Below are positions 7,558 to 16,406 of a DNA stretch of 64,000 bases, one piece after another. The stretch's first letter is position 1; each line of letters opens with the position of its first letter. The notes beneath the pieces are model-generated. The model was given only the letters and a program-made list of their open reading frames with translations. It searched no databases and was not told the origin of the DNA. This DNA is from an uncultured Dialister sp. GTDB lineage: Bacteria; Bacillota_C; Negativicutes; Veillonellales; Dialisteraceae. The translations under genes and the position numbers were made by a program. Where the stretch lies: positions 6,005-70,004 of the forward strand of contig UPXR01000003.1 of the NCBI GenBank assembly GCA_900557365.1, given 5' to 3'.

Positions 7558-8196
7558 ATGCTTCGAATCATTTTGCTCCGCCACGGAGAAACGCTGTGGA
7601 ACATTGAAGGCCGTTTCCAGGGGCAGGAAGACACTGCACTTTCCGAAAGAGGACTGGCACAGGGACATGCACTGGCTCTGGCCCTGAAAGACATCTCCAT
7701 TGATGCTGCGGTCTCCTCTCCTCTGCAGCGGTCCTATCTGACCTGCAAAATGGCCGCAGATGAACACGGAATCCCCGTCAAAAAGGACCCCCGCCTCACG
7801 GAGATCTCCCACGGAAAATGGGAAGGAATCCGGGCCGATGAAATCCTTCAGCTGTATCCCCGGGAATTTGCATTATGGCATACCCATCCGGAGCAGGTAC
7901 AGATGCCGGACGGAGAATCCCTGGAGGATGTCCGCCGAAGAGCCCGCGCCGCCTTTGATGAGTATACAAAAACATACGACGGAAAAACTCTTCTCGTCGC
8001 CGCTCATGACGCCGTCAATAAGGTCATCCTCTGCGATCTTATGGGACTCGGAATGGATCATTTCTGGCAGATCAAGCAGGACAACTGCTGCATCAATGTC
8101 GTAGAATACGACAGCGGCACATGGCGGCTCGTCAATCTGAACGTCACCGGCCACCTGGGCTATCTGATAAGCGGCATCGAGCAGAAGGGCCTGTAA
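7558..8196 (+). CDS. Histidine phosphatase (phosphoglycerate mutase-like); probable phosphoserine phosphatase
   Basis: 212 aa. Carries the histidine-phosphatase signature LLRHGETLWN (catalytic His near residue 9), a second arginine region SSPLQRSYLT, ISHGKWEG with the acid, and the second histidine in LVAAHDAVNK. This branch includes cofactor-dependent phosphoglycerate mutases, alpha-ribazole phosphatases and the metal-independent phosphoserine phosphatases. It sits 12 nt after serA in the Ser T-box operon and no serB-type gene is present, so I infer that it performs the last step, phosphoserine to serine. The ATG at 7558 follows GAAGGAG. Substrate is inferred from context only; a cobalamin-pathway phosphatase is the main alternative. 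Confidence 0.85.
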   Translation: MLRIILLRHGETLWNIEGRFQGQEDTALSERGLAQGHALALALKDISIDAAVSSPLQRSYLTCKMAADEHGIPVKKDPRLTEISHGKWEGIRADEILQLYPREFALWHTHPEQVQMPDGESLEDVRRRARAAFDEYTKTYDGKTLLVAAHDAVNKVILCDLMGLGMDHFWQIKQDNCCINVVEYDSGTWRLVNLNVTGHLGYLISGIEQKGL

Positions 8197-8228
8197 AAAG
8201 CTTCCCGTTTTTTCGGATTTCCCACAAA

Positions 8229-8284
8229 AAAAGCATGCACAGTGCGGAAAAACAAAGTACAGTTTTTCCCATGTGCATGCTTTT
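8229..8284. terminator. Bidirectional terminator between the serine operon and the secreted-protein gene
   Basis: AAAAGCATGCAC (8229-8240) and GTGCATGCTTTT (8273-8284) form the outer stem. GGAAAAAC / GTTTTTCC (8245-8269) extends it inside. A- and T-runs on either side suit termination from both directions. Confidence 0.75.
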
Positions 8285-8376
8285 CGATTGCTGCCGATCC
8301 ATTGATCCGATCTGCTTTCCCTGAAATTCTGCCCTTTCGTGCGGCGGATATTTTCCCCTGCCCCAAAAAAGGCTTT

Positions 8377-9003
8377 TCAATAATTCATTCCCGTCTTCGG
8401 TGTACTGTCCGGCTGATTGTTTCCAGAAAGATTATTCGGTATATCCGTAGGTACTCTCTTATAGGGGAAACTCTTTTGGATCTGTTTCATGATATCATCC
8501 ATGATGTATTCATTCCTCACAAACCCTTCATCCTCGATTTCGAAGTAGGTGCCCCGGTCCCGGCGGGCTTCGCTTTCTCCGTTCTTTATCGTGTAAATAT
8601 CCACAATGGCCCGGGTGCTGATAATATTGTCTCCGAAATCAAACAAAGACCGGCGGACGACATACTGCTGCCACAGTGCCACCTGCGGAAAAACGACGAT
8701 ATCCGCACCGCTCTGCTTTTGAATTTCCGAAAGCAGAGCCGGAGAAATCGGCTTTCCTGCATAGGACATATCGTCAATCAGACGGTAATAGGGATAGCGG
8801 AAAATTTCCTTCATGGACTTATTGACATAAGCCGCCGCAAAATCTCCCTGTCCGCGGTATGATGCGGGAATCAGGAGCACCGTTCTTGTGTTCTCAAAAT
8901 AGCCGAGCCGACGATTGGTTTCCGCCGCACTTTCCGCCGATGCAGTAACTCCCGCAAAAAGCAGCAGAAGAAGCGCCGTCATAAAAGCTATGATTCTTTT
9001 CAT
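8377..9003 (-). CDS. Secreted protein of unknown function (208 aa)
   Basis: The N-terminus MKRIIAFMTALLLLLFAG is a typical Sec signal peptide with a probable signal peptidase I site after ASA (about residue 23). The mature part has alternating beta-type segments (VLLIPASY, ADIVVFPQVALWQQYVV, IISTRAIVDIYTIKNG). This pattern recalls small periplasmic lipoprotein-like domains that bind or assemble surface polymers, but I recognise no family. The C-terminal 25 residues are Asn/Pro-rich and probably disordered. The start at 9001-9003 has AAAAGGAGGTTTTACGG upstream. It has no evident partner: the upstream LysR gene is separated by a terminator. Confidence 0.75.
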   Translation of the reverse strand: MKRIIAFMTALLLLLFAGVTASAESAAETNRRLGYFENTRTVLLIPASYRGQGDFAAAYVNKSMKEIFRYPYYRLIDDMSYAGKPISPALLSEIQKQSGADIVVFPQVALWQQYVVRRSLFDFGDNIISTRAIVDIYTIKNGESEARRDRGTYFEIEDEGFVRNEYIMDDIMKQIQKSFPYKRVPTDIPNNLSGNNQPDSTPKTGMNY

Positions 9004-9044
9004 CCGTAAAACCTCCTTTTCCTATCCTGTTTTCTCTCCTGTAA

Positions 9045-9074
9045 AAAAGGAGCTGCCTGAAAGCAGCTCCTTTT
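9045..9074 (-). terminator. Terminator of the LysR gene
   Basis: AAAAGGAGCTGC / GCAGCTCCTTTT with a 6-nt loop and T6 on the minus strand, starting 2 nt after the stop codon. Confidence 0.85.
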
Positions 9075-9075
9075 G

Positions 9076-9942
9076 TTACTTATGGAAATAGCTTCGGATG
9101 TAATCCACAAAGATTTTGACCGGTGTAGACTGCATCATTGCTTCCTTGTAAATCAGATGGCTGGGCCGCAGGATCGGATGCCGCTGTTTATCATAAATCA
9201 TCTGCCGGTCCACCTCGGGAGCACACCGCGGAAGAAGATCTGCCGGAATCAGGGAATGTCCCAGCCCCTGATTGACGATTTCCACGCAGGTCAGACAGTC
9301 GGACACTGTCAGCATAAAATGAGGAGATTCTTCAAAATTCTGCCGCCACCAGCGGGTGCGAAGCTCATCCAGGGAAGGATCGCTCCGATATCGAATGGAC
9401 GGCCGCTCCGGCAGTGTATCAAAATCAATCTTATCTGCCGAGATCAGGTACAGCGGCGCATCCTCCAGCAGGATATCCGCATCGGGCCATTCCTGATTGC
9501 CGCGGACAATCGCCAGATGAATGTCCTCCTTCTTGACCAGCTTCACCAGACGGTCGCTTGTATCTGTGGTCAGGGAAATCTCAATATCGCTGTATTTATC
9601 GACAAATCCTTTCAGAATTCCCGGCATATGGGACTGTGCAAAGGATTGGCTGGCGCCGATACGAAGTACTCCGGAAATGGAATTCGGTTCATGCGTTACA
9701 TAGTTCTTCATATCCTGATACTGCTGCAGTTCCTTTTCCGCAAAGGAAAAAAGACGGTTCCCTGCATCAGTAAAATGAACGCCCTTATTGGTCCGAATAA
9801 ATAAGGGACATCCGATTTCCTTTTCCATCTGACTCAGACGATAGGTAAGGGACGGCTGGGTCATAAAAAGGCGTTTTGCCACCTTATTGATACTTCTTTC
9901 TTCCCGAAGATAGATGAGAATTTTCCAGTCCGTATTGTTCAT
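9076..9942 (-). CDS. LysR family transcriptional regulator (288 aa)
   Basis: The N-terminal winged helix-turn-helix is clear: SINKVAKRLFMTQPSLTYRLSQMEKEIGCPLF (residues about 18-50; shown here only in outline as AKRLFMTQPSLTYRL). An effector-binding type-2 periplasmic fold follows (VLRIGASQSFAQSHMPGIL). I placed the start at the ATG of MNNTDWK (9940-9942), which has AAGGGG 7 nt upstream; an ATG nine codons earlier lacks a ribosome-binding site. It is divergent from the helicase gene at 10210, but it also faces away from any metabolic operon, so its target and ligand cannot be deduced. Confidence 0.92.
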   Translation of the reverse strand: MNNTDWKILIYLREERSINKVAKRLFMTQPSLTYRLSQMEKEIGCPLFIRTNKGVHFTDAGNRLFSFAEKELQQYQDMKNYVTHEPNSISGVLRIGASQSFAQSHMPGILKGFVDKYSDIEISLTTDTSDRLVKLVKKEDIHLAIVRGNQEWPDADILLEDAPLYLISADKIDFDTLPERPSIRYRSDPSLDELRTRWWRQNFEESPHFMLTVSDCLTCVEIVNQGLGHSLIPADLLPRCAPEVDRQMIYDKQRHPILRPSHLIYKEAMMQSTPVKIFVDYIRSYFHK

Positions 9943-10209
9943 AACGATGCCCCTTGCTTCAAACCCCATTAAAAACAGTAGGTTATAAAAATAATCTAGT
10001 ATAAAATTATTTTATTACATTATATCATACAATTCCCCGCCTCTGCATGATGAAAATAAAGATTTTTTTCGATATTAAAAATAAAAAATGAAGAGAAACT
10101 GCCTTCCGCCTTTCAGGAAATCCACCGCCGGCACCGTAAAGGACTTTTTTTCTCCTTCTGACGGCTGCTATACTATTTTCATACCATTGCAGGAGCAGCA
10201 GGAGGACTT

Positions 10210-13200
10210 ATGAAAAAAACAGATAAAAAAGCCGTCGAAAAATCCATCAAACCTACGGAAATTTCTACCCTCCGGGACGGATTATATGAAAAGATCATGT
10301 CCCGGGAATTTCAAGACAAACTGCAGGCCTCACTGGACGCACAGGAAATCTGGACCGAGCAGGAGGATCTGGACCCGCAGGAGGCCGTCCCCGGTCTGGC
10401 TGCCTATTTTTCGCTTCTGCTCCGAAACCGGCTGAAAGAACTGGCCGACAGTGATGATACGAATAATACGGAAAAAGAAATCCGCTTCGTCAATGACTGC
10501 ATCCGCCACCTTTTCCGTTCCGACCAGGAACTGGGACAGGCTCTGACCGTTTCTCTGAGGAAATCTCTTCTGCTGTCTCTCCAGCACACAAAGGATCAGA
10601 TTTCCCGTGAAGCGGCCCGGAAATCCCGCCCCCGTCCCGATACGTCCCTTTGCCGGAGCTTCCTTTTCACCAACAGCCGGAAGGACGTGAATATCGCCTC
10701 GGAACTGCGCAGGGAAATCCTTTCCTCGGACCGCATTGACCTGTTGGTCTCTTTCATCAAGTATTCCGGCCTGCGGATGATTCTTCCCGAGCTGCAGCAG
10801 TTTACCGATCGGGGCGGCAAGCTGCGCATTATCACCACCACGTACATGGGCGCCACAGACCCCAAAGCCGTGATGCAGCTGTACAATCTTCCCAATACAG
10901 AGATCCGCATTTCCTACAATACAAAAGAAACACGTCTTCACGCAAAAGCTTATATGTTTTACCGCAGCAGCGGCTATTCCACGGCCTATATCGGCTCTTC
11001 CAACCTATCCCATGCAGCCATTGCAGACGGGCTGGAATGGAATATGAAAATCACCGCACAGGATCAGCCCCATATCCTGGAAAAGATGCGCGCCACCTTT
11101 GAAACCTATTGGAATTCCGCAGACTTTTCGCCTTTTACCGACGATCAGGAAAAACAACTGAGAGACAGCATCGATGCCATTCGTCATCCCGATACCGACA
11201 GGCCGTCCGATTATATCTTTGATATCCACCCCTACCCTTACCAGCAGACCGTCCTGGATACACTGCAGGCAGAACGGGAACTGAAGCATTGCTTCCGCAA
11301 TCTGATTGTTGCTGCCACCGGCACGGGGAAAACCGCCATTGCCGCTTTTGACTACCGCCGTTTTGTAGAAAGCCGCCGGCCGAAGACCACACATCTTCTG
11401 TTTCTGGCGCACCGCCGGGAAATTCTGGAACAAAGCCGCTCCTGCTTCCGCCAGGTCCTGAAGAATCCCCGTTTCGGCGAACTCTCCGACGGGGAAGAGC
11501 ATGCCTCTCATCCGGAATATCTGTTCATGACGGTCCAGACCTTTTCCCGGCAGAAATTCTGGGAGCATATGGATCCGGACTACTACGACATGATCATTGT
11601 TGACGAAACCCACCATGCCGCCTCCGATTCCTATCAGAAAATCTTCACGGCCTTCCATCCGAAAATTCTTCTCGGTCTGACCGCTACACCGGAGCGCATG
11701 GACGGAAAAAGCATTCTCTCTTATTTTGATCATCATATCAGTGCGGAAATCCCTCTCACCGATGCCATCGAACGCCGTCTTCTCTGTCCCTTCCACTACT
11801 TCGGTACGGACGATCCGGTCGATCTTTCCGCCGTATCCTGGAAAAACGGAAATTACGATACAAAAGAGCTGGAAATCAAGTACGTTTACAATCAAATCTC
11901 CGCAGGCTGCCGCGCAGCTGCAGTGCTCGATGCGCTCACCCATTATACTGCCGATCTGCGGGATGTAAAATGCATCGGCTTCTGCGTATCCAAAAAGCAT
12001 GCCGAATATATGGCAAACTATATGAATGAGCACGGTATTCCCTCCATGAATCTGGATGCCGATACCCCGTCTGATATCCGGCGAAAAGCAAAAGAGCAGC
12101 TGGAATGCGGCGAAAAACAGATTCTCTTCACAGTCGACCTGTTCAATGAGGGTGTTGATATTTCCAGCATCAATACGGTCCTTTTCCTCCGCCCCACCAA
12201 CAGCCTCACCGTTTTCCTGCAGCAGTTAGGCCGCGGACTTCGCCTTTTCCCCGGGAAAGACTGTCTCACCGTGCTCGATTTTGTGGCACAGTCCAACAGA
12301 AATTATAATTTTGCCCGCCGTTTTGCCGGCCTGCTCGGCAGCAGAAACCTTCGTCTGCAGGAAGAAATCAAAGCCGGATTTCCCCATGCGCCGAAAGGCT
12401 GCTGCATTCAGCTGGAACCGATTGCACAGAAATATGTTCTGCAAAATATCAAAAGTCATATGAGCAGGGATGAATTTTACAGGGAACAAATTCGTGCGCT
12501 GTATGAAACCACACAAACAATCCCCACACTGTCCTGTTTTCTGACATCCCTTGATATTCCGGCAGAATCCTTCTTCAATAAAAACCGCCTGTACACCCGC
12601 CTCTGTGCAGATGCAGGAATCCGGGAAAAATTTCCCGTCACAGAAGAAGAGTCTGTCCTTTCCGCCGCATGCCCCCGCATCCTGTCCATTGACTCCCCAA
12701 AATGGATCCGATTCCTGCAAAAAGAACTGAATCACCCCTATGCACCTGTTTCCGAAACAGAAAAACAGTACCTGCGTATGTGGCAGTACACGATGTACGG
12801 CCGGGATTTCAATCAGTGCGGACTGGAATCACCTCTGGACGTGATTTCCCGTTTCGCTGCTCAGCCGGCACTGAAGGAAGAGCTCCTAGGCATCCTTTCC
12901 TATCTGTACGACCGCATCACCATCCTCCCGAAGCCTCTTTCCGTTCCCTACCCCTGCGCTCTGGAAATTCACTGCCGATATACCAGAGATCAGATTTTTT
13001 CCGCACTGGGCTATAACAATCCACCCCAGATCCGGGAAGGCGTCAAGTATCTGCCGGAAAAGAAAACCAATGTTTTCCTTGTAACGCTGAATAAATCCGC
13101 CAGAGAATTTTCGGATACTACACTTTATGAGGACTATTCCATCAATGAAACGCTGTTCCATTGGCAGTCCCAGAATTCCACGGCACCGGAATCCAAAACC

Positions 13201-13431
13201 GGACAGCGCTACATCCGGCAAAAGGATGAAGCAGGGAATGACTGTACAGTTCTCCTCTTTGTCCGGGAAAGAAAAACAGATAATTATAAACGGACCATGA
13301 GCTACACCTTTCTCGGCACGGCACACTATGTAAGCCATACCGGGAGCCGGCCCATGACGATCATTTATAAGCTGGATCATCCGATTCCCGCACAATACCT
13401 TCCTGCCACCGACAGCAGCGGTGTTCTGTAA
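10210..13431 (+). CDS. PLD-nuclease / SF2 helicase / DUF3427 multidomain protein (1073 aa)
   Basis: Domain order: N-terminal helical region (1-150); phospholipase-D-like nuclease domain (about 160-310) with LHAKAYMF (His244, Lys246) and IGSSNLSHAA; SF2 helicase with Walker A AATGTGKT (about 368-376), DETHH (from 465), GLTATPERMDG, and motif VI QQLGRGLRLF (about 671-680); C-terminal DUF3427 domain (about 800-1065) containing YEDYSINETLFHWQSQ and a GSRPMTIIYKL end. The family acts on nucleic acids, and similar proteins are often found in defence islands, but none of the neighbours here is a defence gene. The single PLD HxK half-motif implies a dimer. The ATG at 10210 follows GCAGGAGG. It is monocistronic. 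A role in DNA repair or defence is inference. Confidence 0.88.
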   Translation: MKKTDKKAVEKSIKPTEISTLRDGLYEKIMSREFQDKLQASLDAQEIWTEQEDLDPQEAVPGLAAYFSLLLRNRLKELADSDDTNNTEKEIRFVNDCIRHLFRSDQELGQALTVSLRKSLLLSLQHTKDQISREAARKSRPRPDTSLCRSFLFTNSRKDVNIASELRREILSSDRIDLLVSFIKYSGLRMILPELQQFTDRGGKLRIITTTYMGATDPKAVMQLYNLPNTEIRISYNTKETRLHAKAYMFYRSSGYSTAYIGSSNLSHAAIADGLEWNMKITAQDQPHILEKMRATFETYWNSADFSPFTDDQEKQLRDSIDAIRHPDTDRPSDYIFDIHPYPYQQTVLDTLQAERELKHCFRNLIVAATGTGKTAIAAFDYRRFVESRRPKTTHLLFLAHRREILEQSRSCFRQVLKNPRFGELSDGEEHASHPEYLFMTVQTFSRQKFWEHMDPDYYDMIIVDETHHAASDSYQKIFTAFHPKILLGLTATPERMDGKSILSYFDHHISAEIPLTDAIERRLLCPFHYFGTDDPVDLSAVSWKNGNYDTKELEIKYVYNQISAGCRAAAVLDALTHYTADLRDVKCIGFCVSKKHAEYMANYMNEHGIPSMNLDADTPSDIRRKAKEQLECGEKQILFTVDLFNEGVDISSINTVLFLRPTNSLTVFLQQLGRGLRLFPGKDCLTVLDFVAQSNRNYNFARRFAGLLGSRNLRLQEEIKAGFPHAPKGCCIQLEPIAQKYVLQNIKSHMSRDEFYREQIRALYETTQTIPTLSCFLTSLDIPAESFFNKNRLYTRLCADAGIREKFPVTEEESVLSAACPRILSIDSPKWIRFLQKELNHPYAPVSETEKQYLRMWQYTMYGRDFNQCGLESPLDVISRFAAQPALKEELLGILSYLYDRITILPKPLSVPYPCALEIHCRYTRDQIFSALGYNNPPQIREGVKYLPEKKTNVFLVTLNKSAREFSDTTLYEDYSINETLFHWQSQNSTAPESKTGQRYIRQKDEAGNDCTVLLFVRERKTDNYKRTMSYTFLGTAHYVSHTGSRPMTIIYKLDHPIPAQYLPATDSSGVL

Positions 13432-13437
13432 AAAACA

Positions 13438-13493
13438 GCCTCTTTGAGAAGAAATACGGCTTGATGCCGTTCTCTTCCCAGGAGGCCTTTTCC
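13438..13493. terminator. Shared terminator of the helicase and SfsA-fusion genes
   Basis: An imperfect long hairpin: GCCTC at the left pairs with GAGGC at the right, with ACGGC / GCCGT at the tip, flanked by A6 and CTTTTCC. It lies between convergent genes. Confidence 0.6.
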
Positions 13494-13501
13494 ATTTCTG
13501 T

Positions 13502-14647
13502 TCATTTTTTGATTCGTTCATCGAGACGATTGATTTCAAAATCCTCTTCAATCTGCACAAAAGCAGGCATGTGCATGGGATCTTCGCGGAATCCGAAAAG
13601 ATGGGACGGACACCGGCAGTCCGTACAGCCGAAGCCCGGGATCTGCCAGTCAGCGATGAGGGAAACCGCTTCCGCCAGCCGATGCTCCAGGTCCTCCGCC
13701 GTGCGGACGGGAATGCATCCCACCCAGTCCGCTTCCTGCCGGAGCCAGTCAATATGCCAGTGCATGCCTTTCCGAAGCCGGCGGTGGCGGGCCATTCTCT
13801 GATCCAGGTTCTTTGCCGCCGAACCGGTATAGACATAATAGCCCCTTGGAAAACGAATCCTACCCATTTTTCCGATTTCCACATCCTTAGTTTCATTCAT
13901 TCGGAGAATCAGCAGGTAATCTCCTCTGTTCCCCGCTTCCTTGTCCAGAATATACAGAGGTGCAGGAAGAAGACGTACGCTTTCCGGCACTGTCAGGTCC
14001 GGCGTCCATCGGAGAGCCGCCGCCTTCCAGTCTATATAGGGAGCAGAAAGACGGAATGCTTCCGCAAATTCCGGGTCGGTATGATAATCCGGAAGGAACC
14101 ACTGCGCCCGGTCCCACTGGACCAGAATCAGCAGCCCTGCTTTTCCGCCATTTTTCCCGATTTCTCCCAGATGAAGCACATGCTTTCTTCCCCGGGCTGT
14201 TACCGCATCGGGGAACATGGCACCCTTTCTGCCGAAAAGTGTGCATGATTTTACCTCTACGGGAAATTGCATTTTCTCATTTCCGATCACCAGATCAAAC
14301 CGGCTGTCTCCCATCGTCACTTCCCGCCGCAATACCCGATAATCCTCCCAGCCGGGTATTTTTTCATGGTTAATCAGCCATTCTGCCGTATCATTGGCAC
14401 GGGAAGTATCAAGAGGAATCACTTCCCCCTCTCTTTCTGCGCCGATGACGCGGTACTTCGTCCGGCTCCCTTCCTTTGCATGAGGCACCGCATAAAGCAT
14501 GACGCCGGGGAAAAGCAGCTCCCTCATCCGCCCCGGATTGGGCATATGGGCCCTGACCGGCTCACCGTCGATTTCCATATCAATCACAAACCGGTTCGGC
14601 CGGCGCAGGAAGCGTCCTTTTTTTATGACCGGATATTCTTTTTCCAT
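13502..14647 (-). CDS. sfsA: SfsA-DUF123 fusion protein (381 aa)
   Basis: Residues 1-225 are an SfsA domain: MEKEYPVIKKGRFLRRPNRF, then AHMPNPGRMRELL (the hallmark NPGRM), a nuclease-like core with RFDLVIG, PVEVKSCTL and MFPDAVTARGRKHV. SfsA proteins bind DNA and have a PD-(D/E)XK-type core. Residues about 240-365 are a DUF123 (GIY-YIG-like) domain: GYYVYTGSAAKNLDQRMARH, then KGMHWHIDWL and a GCTDCRCPSHLFGF Cys/His end. DUF123 is known as a partner of endonuclease III-type proteins. I chose the ATG at 14645-14647 because GGAGGAGG precedes it by 5 nt; the frame stays open further upstream without one. It follows the YgjP-like gene by 29 nt, probably co-transcribed. Confidence 0.9.
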   Translation of the reverse strand: MEKEYPVIKKGRFLRRPNRFVIDMEIDGEPVRAHMPNPGRMRELLFPGVMLYAVPHAKEGSRTKYRVIGAEREGEVIPLDTSRANDTAEWLINHEKIPGWEDYRVLRREVTMGDSRFDLVIGNEKMQFPVEVKSCTLFGRKGAMFPDAVTARGRKHVLHLGEIGKNGGKAGLLILVQWDRAQWFLPDYHTDPEFAEAFRLSAPYIDWKAAALRWTPDLTVPESVRLLPAPLYILDKEAGNRGDYLLILRMNETKDVEIGKMGRIRFPRGYYVYTGSAAKNLDQRMARHRRLRKGMHWHIDWLRQEADWVGCIPVRTAEDLEHRLAEAVSLIADWQIPGFGCTDCRCPSHLFGFREDPMHMPAFVQIEEDFEINRLDERIKK

Positions 14648-14676
14648 CGGTTCCTCCTCCGAAAAATATTTCTCCG

Positions 14677-15345
14677 CTACAGGAATTCCCTGGGAAACGC
14701 GGACAGTGCTTTCTTCCTTTCCCGGTAATCCGGCATCCATTGCAGGATCAAATCATAAAACCTTTGGTTGTGGGTCGGCTCCAGCAGATGATTCAGCTCA
14801 TGCACAACTACACTTTCGATAAGCGGCTTCGGCTTCGTGACCAGGTCGAGAGCAAAAACCAGCTGTCCCGTCCGGATATTGCAGCTTCCCCATCGGCTTT
14901 TCACCGCTTTCACTGTAAAACCTGCGGGCTGTACTCTCATCCGGGGCACCCAGTATGCCAGCTTTTTCCGAATTTCTTCCGCCAGAACTTCTGCCGCACC
15001 GGCTGCATAGAGTTTCCGCCGATTCGTCCGGGAGGTGCGCAGCTCCATCCGGATTCCTTCCTCCGTAAAAACGATGCTCTGCCGTGCCGCCCGGAAAATC
15101 TTCAAAGGAATCTGCCGTCCGAAAACATAATGGAGCTCTCCGGAAATATATTCATAGTTTTTCTGCTCCGGAAGTATATCAAGCATCCGGCGAATCCAGT
15201 CCTCCTTGCTTCGGATAAATGCTTCCGCCTCGGAATCTCCTGTCCCTGCCGGCACCGTGACGGATACAGTCCCGTCCCGCCGGATCCGGATATACATATT
15301 TTTGATTCTCTTTCTGACAATGAGAACCTTCCAAGGAAAATTCAT
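14677..15345 (-). CDS. YgjP-like (DUF45) zinc metallopeptidase (222 aa)
   Basis: The M48-related YgjP family of cytosolic zinc metalloproteases. The zinc motif VVHELNHLLEPTHNQRFY (about residues 178-195) provides HExxH-type ligands (HELNH) and a downstream His. KSRWGSCNIRTGQLVFALDL just before it is the classic family stretch. An N-terminal beta-rich region (RIRRDGTVSVTVPAG) is typical. The ATG at 15343-15345 has GGAGGAGG. It is first in a two-gene unit with the SfsA fusion and separated from ftsY by a terminator. No physiological substrate is known from sequence. Confidence 0.88.
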   Translation of the reverse strand: MNFPWKVLIVRKRIKNMYIRIRRDGTVSVTVPAGTGDSEAEAFIRSKEDWIRRMLDILPEQKNYEYISGELHYVFGRQIPLKIFRAARQSIVFTEEGIRMELRTSRTNRRKLYAAGAAEVLAEEIRKKLAYWVPRMRVQPAGFTVKAVKSRWGSCNIRTGQLVFALDLVTKPKPLIESVVVHELNHLLEPTHNQRFYDLILQWMPDYRERKKALSAFPREFL

Positions 15346-15369
15346 AATCCTCCTCCGGGATTGGCTCAG

Positions 15370-15398
15370 AAAAAAGACCGGAGAAGCATGCCCCGGTC
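15370..15398 (-). terminator. Terminator of the smc-ftsY unit
   Basis: On the minus strand, a GACCGG / CCGGTC hairpin is followed by TTTTTTCTG, 25 nt after the ftsY stop. Confidence 0.8.
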
Positions 15399-15422
15399 TC
15401 CTTACGGGCCGATTCCGCCCGC

Positions 15423-16367
15423 TTATATTTTCGTACTTTGCTCCAGAATATGATCTTCCGTTTCAAAAAGCGCCTTTGCAAAGGCCTGGGAGTCGAAACG
15501 GTCCAGATCCTCTTCTCTTTCGCCCACGCCGATCCACTTGATCGGCACGTGAAGCTCTTCGTGGATGGAAAGGACCACACCGCCCTTGGCGGTCCCGTCC
15601 AGCTTCGTCAGTACGACCCCGGTCAGAGGCACAATTTCTCCGAAATTCTTTGCCTGGCTGACTGCATTCTGCCCGGTCGTTGCATCCAGTACAAGCAGTG
15701 TCTGGTGAGGTGCATCAGGAATGACCTTCTTCACTACCCGGCTGATTTTGGCCAATTCTTCCATCAGGTTTACCTTTGTCTGGAGGCGTCCTGCCGTATC
15801 AATCAGAACCACATCCGCCCCTCTGGCCTTGGCTGCTGTCACCGCATCAAAAGCAACCGCTGCCGGATCGGCTCCCTCAGCATGCTTAACGATATCCGCG
15901 CCGGTCCGTTCCGCCCAGATGGTCAGCTGCTCAGAAGCAGCCGCACGGAATGTATCGGAAGCCGCCAGAAGGACTTTTTTTCCTTCTTTGCGGAACTTGC
16001 CCGACAGCTTGCCGATCGTGGTCGTTTTGCCTACTCCGTTGACGCCGACTACCAGGATAACCTCAGGATGATGGGTATTTTCCTGGTCCTGTGTGTGATC
16101 CGCCAGAAGCTCTTTCACTGTCTTTTCCATGAAAGGCATAACTTCCTTCGTATTGTGGATGGTGCCTTCCGTGATGCCCCGGCGAATCTGGCGCATCAGG
16201 TAATCCGTAGTGCGCACCCCCAGATCTCCGGAAATCAGAACCATTTCCAGATCTTCCAGAAATTCCTCATCAATCTGTGCATAGCCGATGACTACGCTTT
16301 CGATATTTTTAATCAAGCTTTGCTTCGTGCGGGTCAGTCCCTTTTTCAGCCTGTCAAAAAATCCCAT
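15423..16367 (-). CDS. ftsY: Signal recognition particle receptor FtsY (314 aa)
   Basis: SRP-type GTPase that docks SRP-ribosome complexes at the membrane. It has the N domain (1-85), then the G domain with GVNGVGKTTTIGKLS (P-loop), DTFRAAASEQL (SRP-GTPase insertion box), DTAGRLQ and TKLDGTAKGGV. It lacks the long acidic A domain seen in some bacteria; the N-terminus is short and basic-amphipathic (MGFFDRLKKGLTRTKQSL), which is common in Firmicutes. It lies 40 nt after smc, the usual smc-ftsY order. The ATG at 16365-16367 has AGGGAGG. Confidence 0.97.
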   Translation of the reverse strand: MGFFDRLKKGLTRTKQSLIKNIESVVIGYAQIDEEFLEDLEMVLISGDLGVRTTDYLMRQIRRGITEGTIHNTKEVMPFMEKTVKELLADHTQDQENTHHPEVILVVGVNGVGKTTTIGKLSGKFRKEGKKVLLAASDTFRAAASEQLTIWAERTGADIVKHAEGADPAAVAFDAVTAAKARGADVVLIDTAGRLQTKVNLMEELAKISRVVKKVIPDAPHQTLLVLDATTGQNAVSQAKNFGEIVPLTGVVLTKLDGTAKGGVVLSIHEELHVPIKWIGVGEREEDLDRFDSQAFAKALFETEDHILEQSTKI

Positions 16368-16406
16368 TTCGTTCCTCCCTTTCAGATACTTTCCTTTATT
16401 ATACTA

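Noticed and set aside
6004..7812. A very long open frame on the minus strand opposite serA
   Set aside because: serA and the phosphatase on the plus strand have clear family motifs, ribosome-binding sites and spacing. The antisense frame is a by-product of codon bias and has no recognisable domain.
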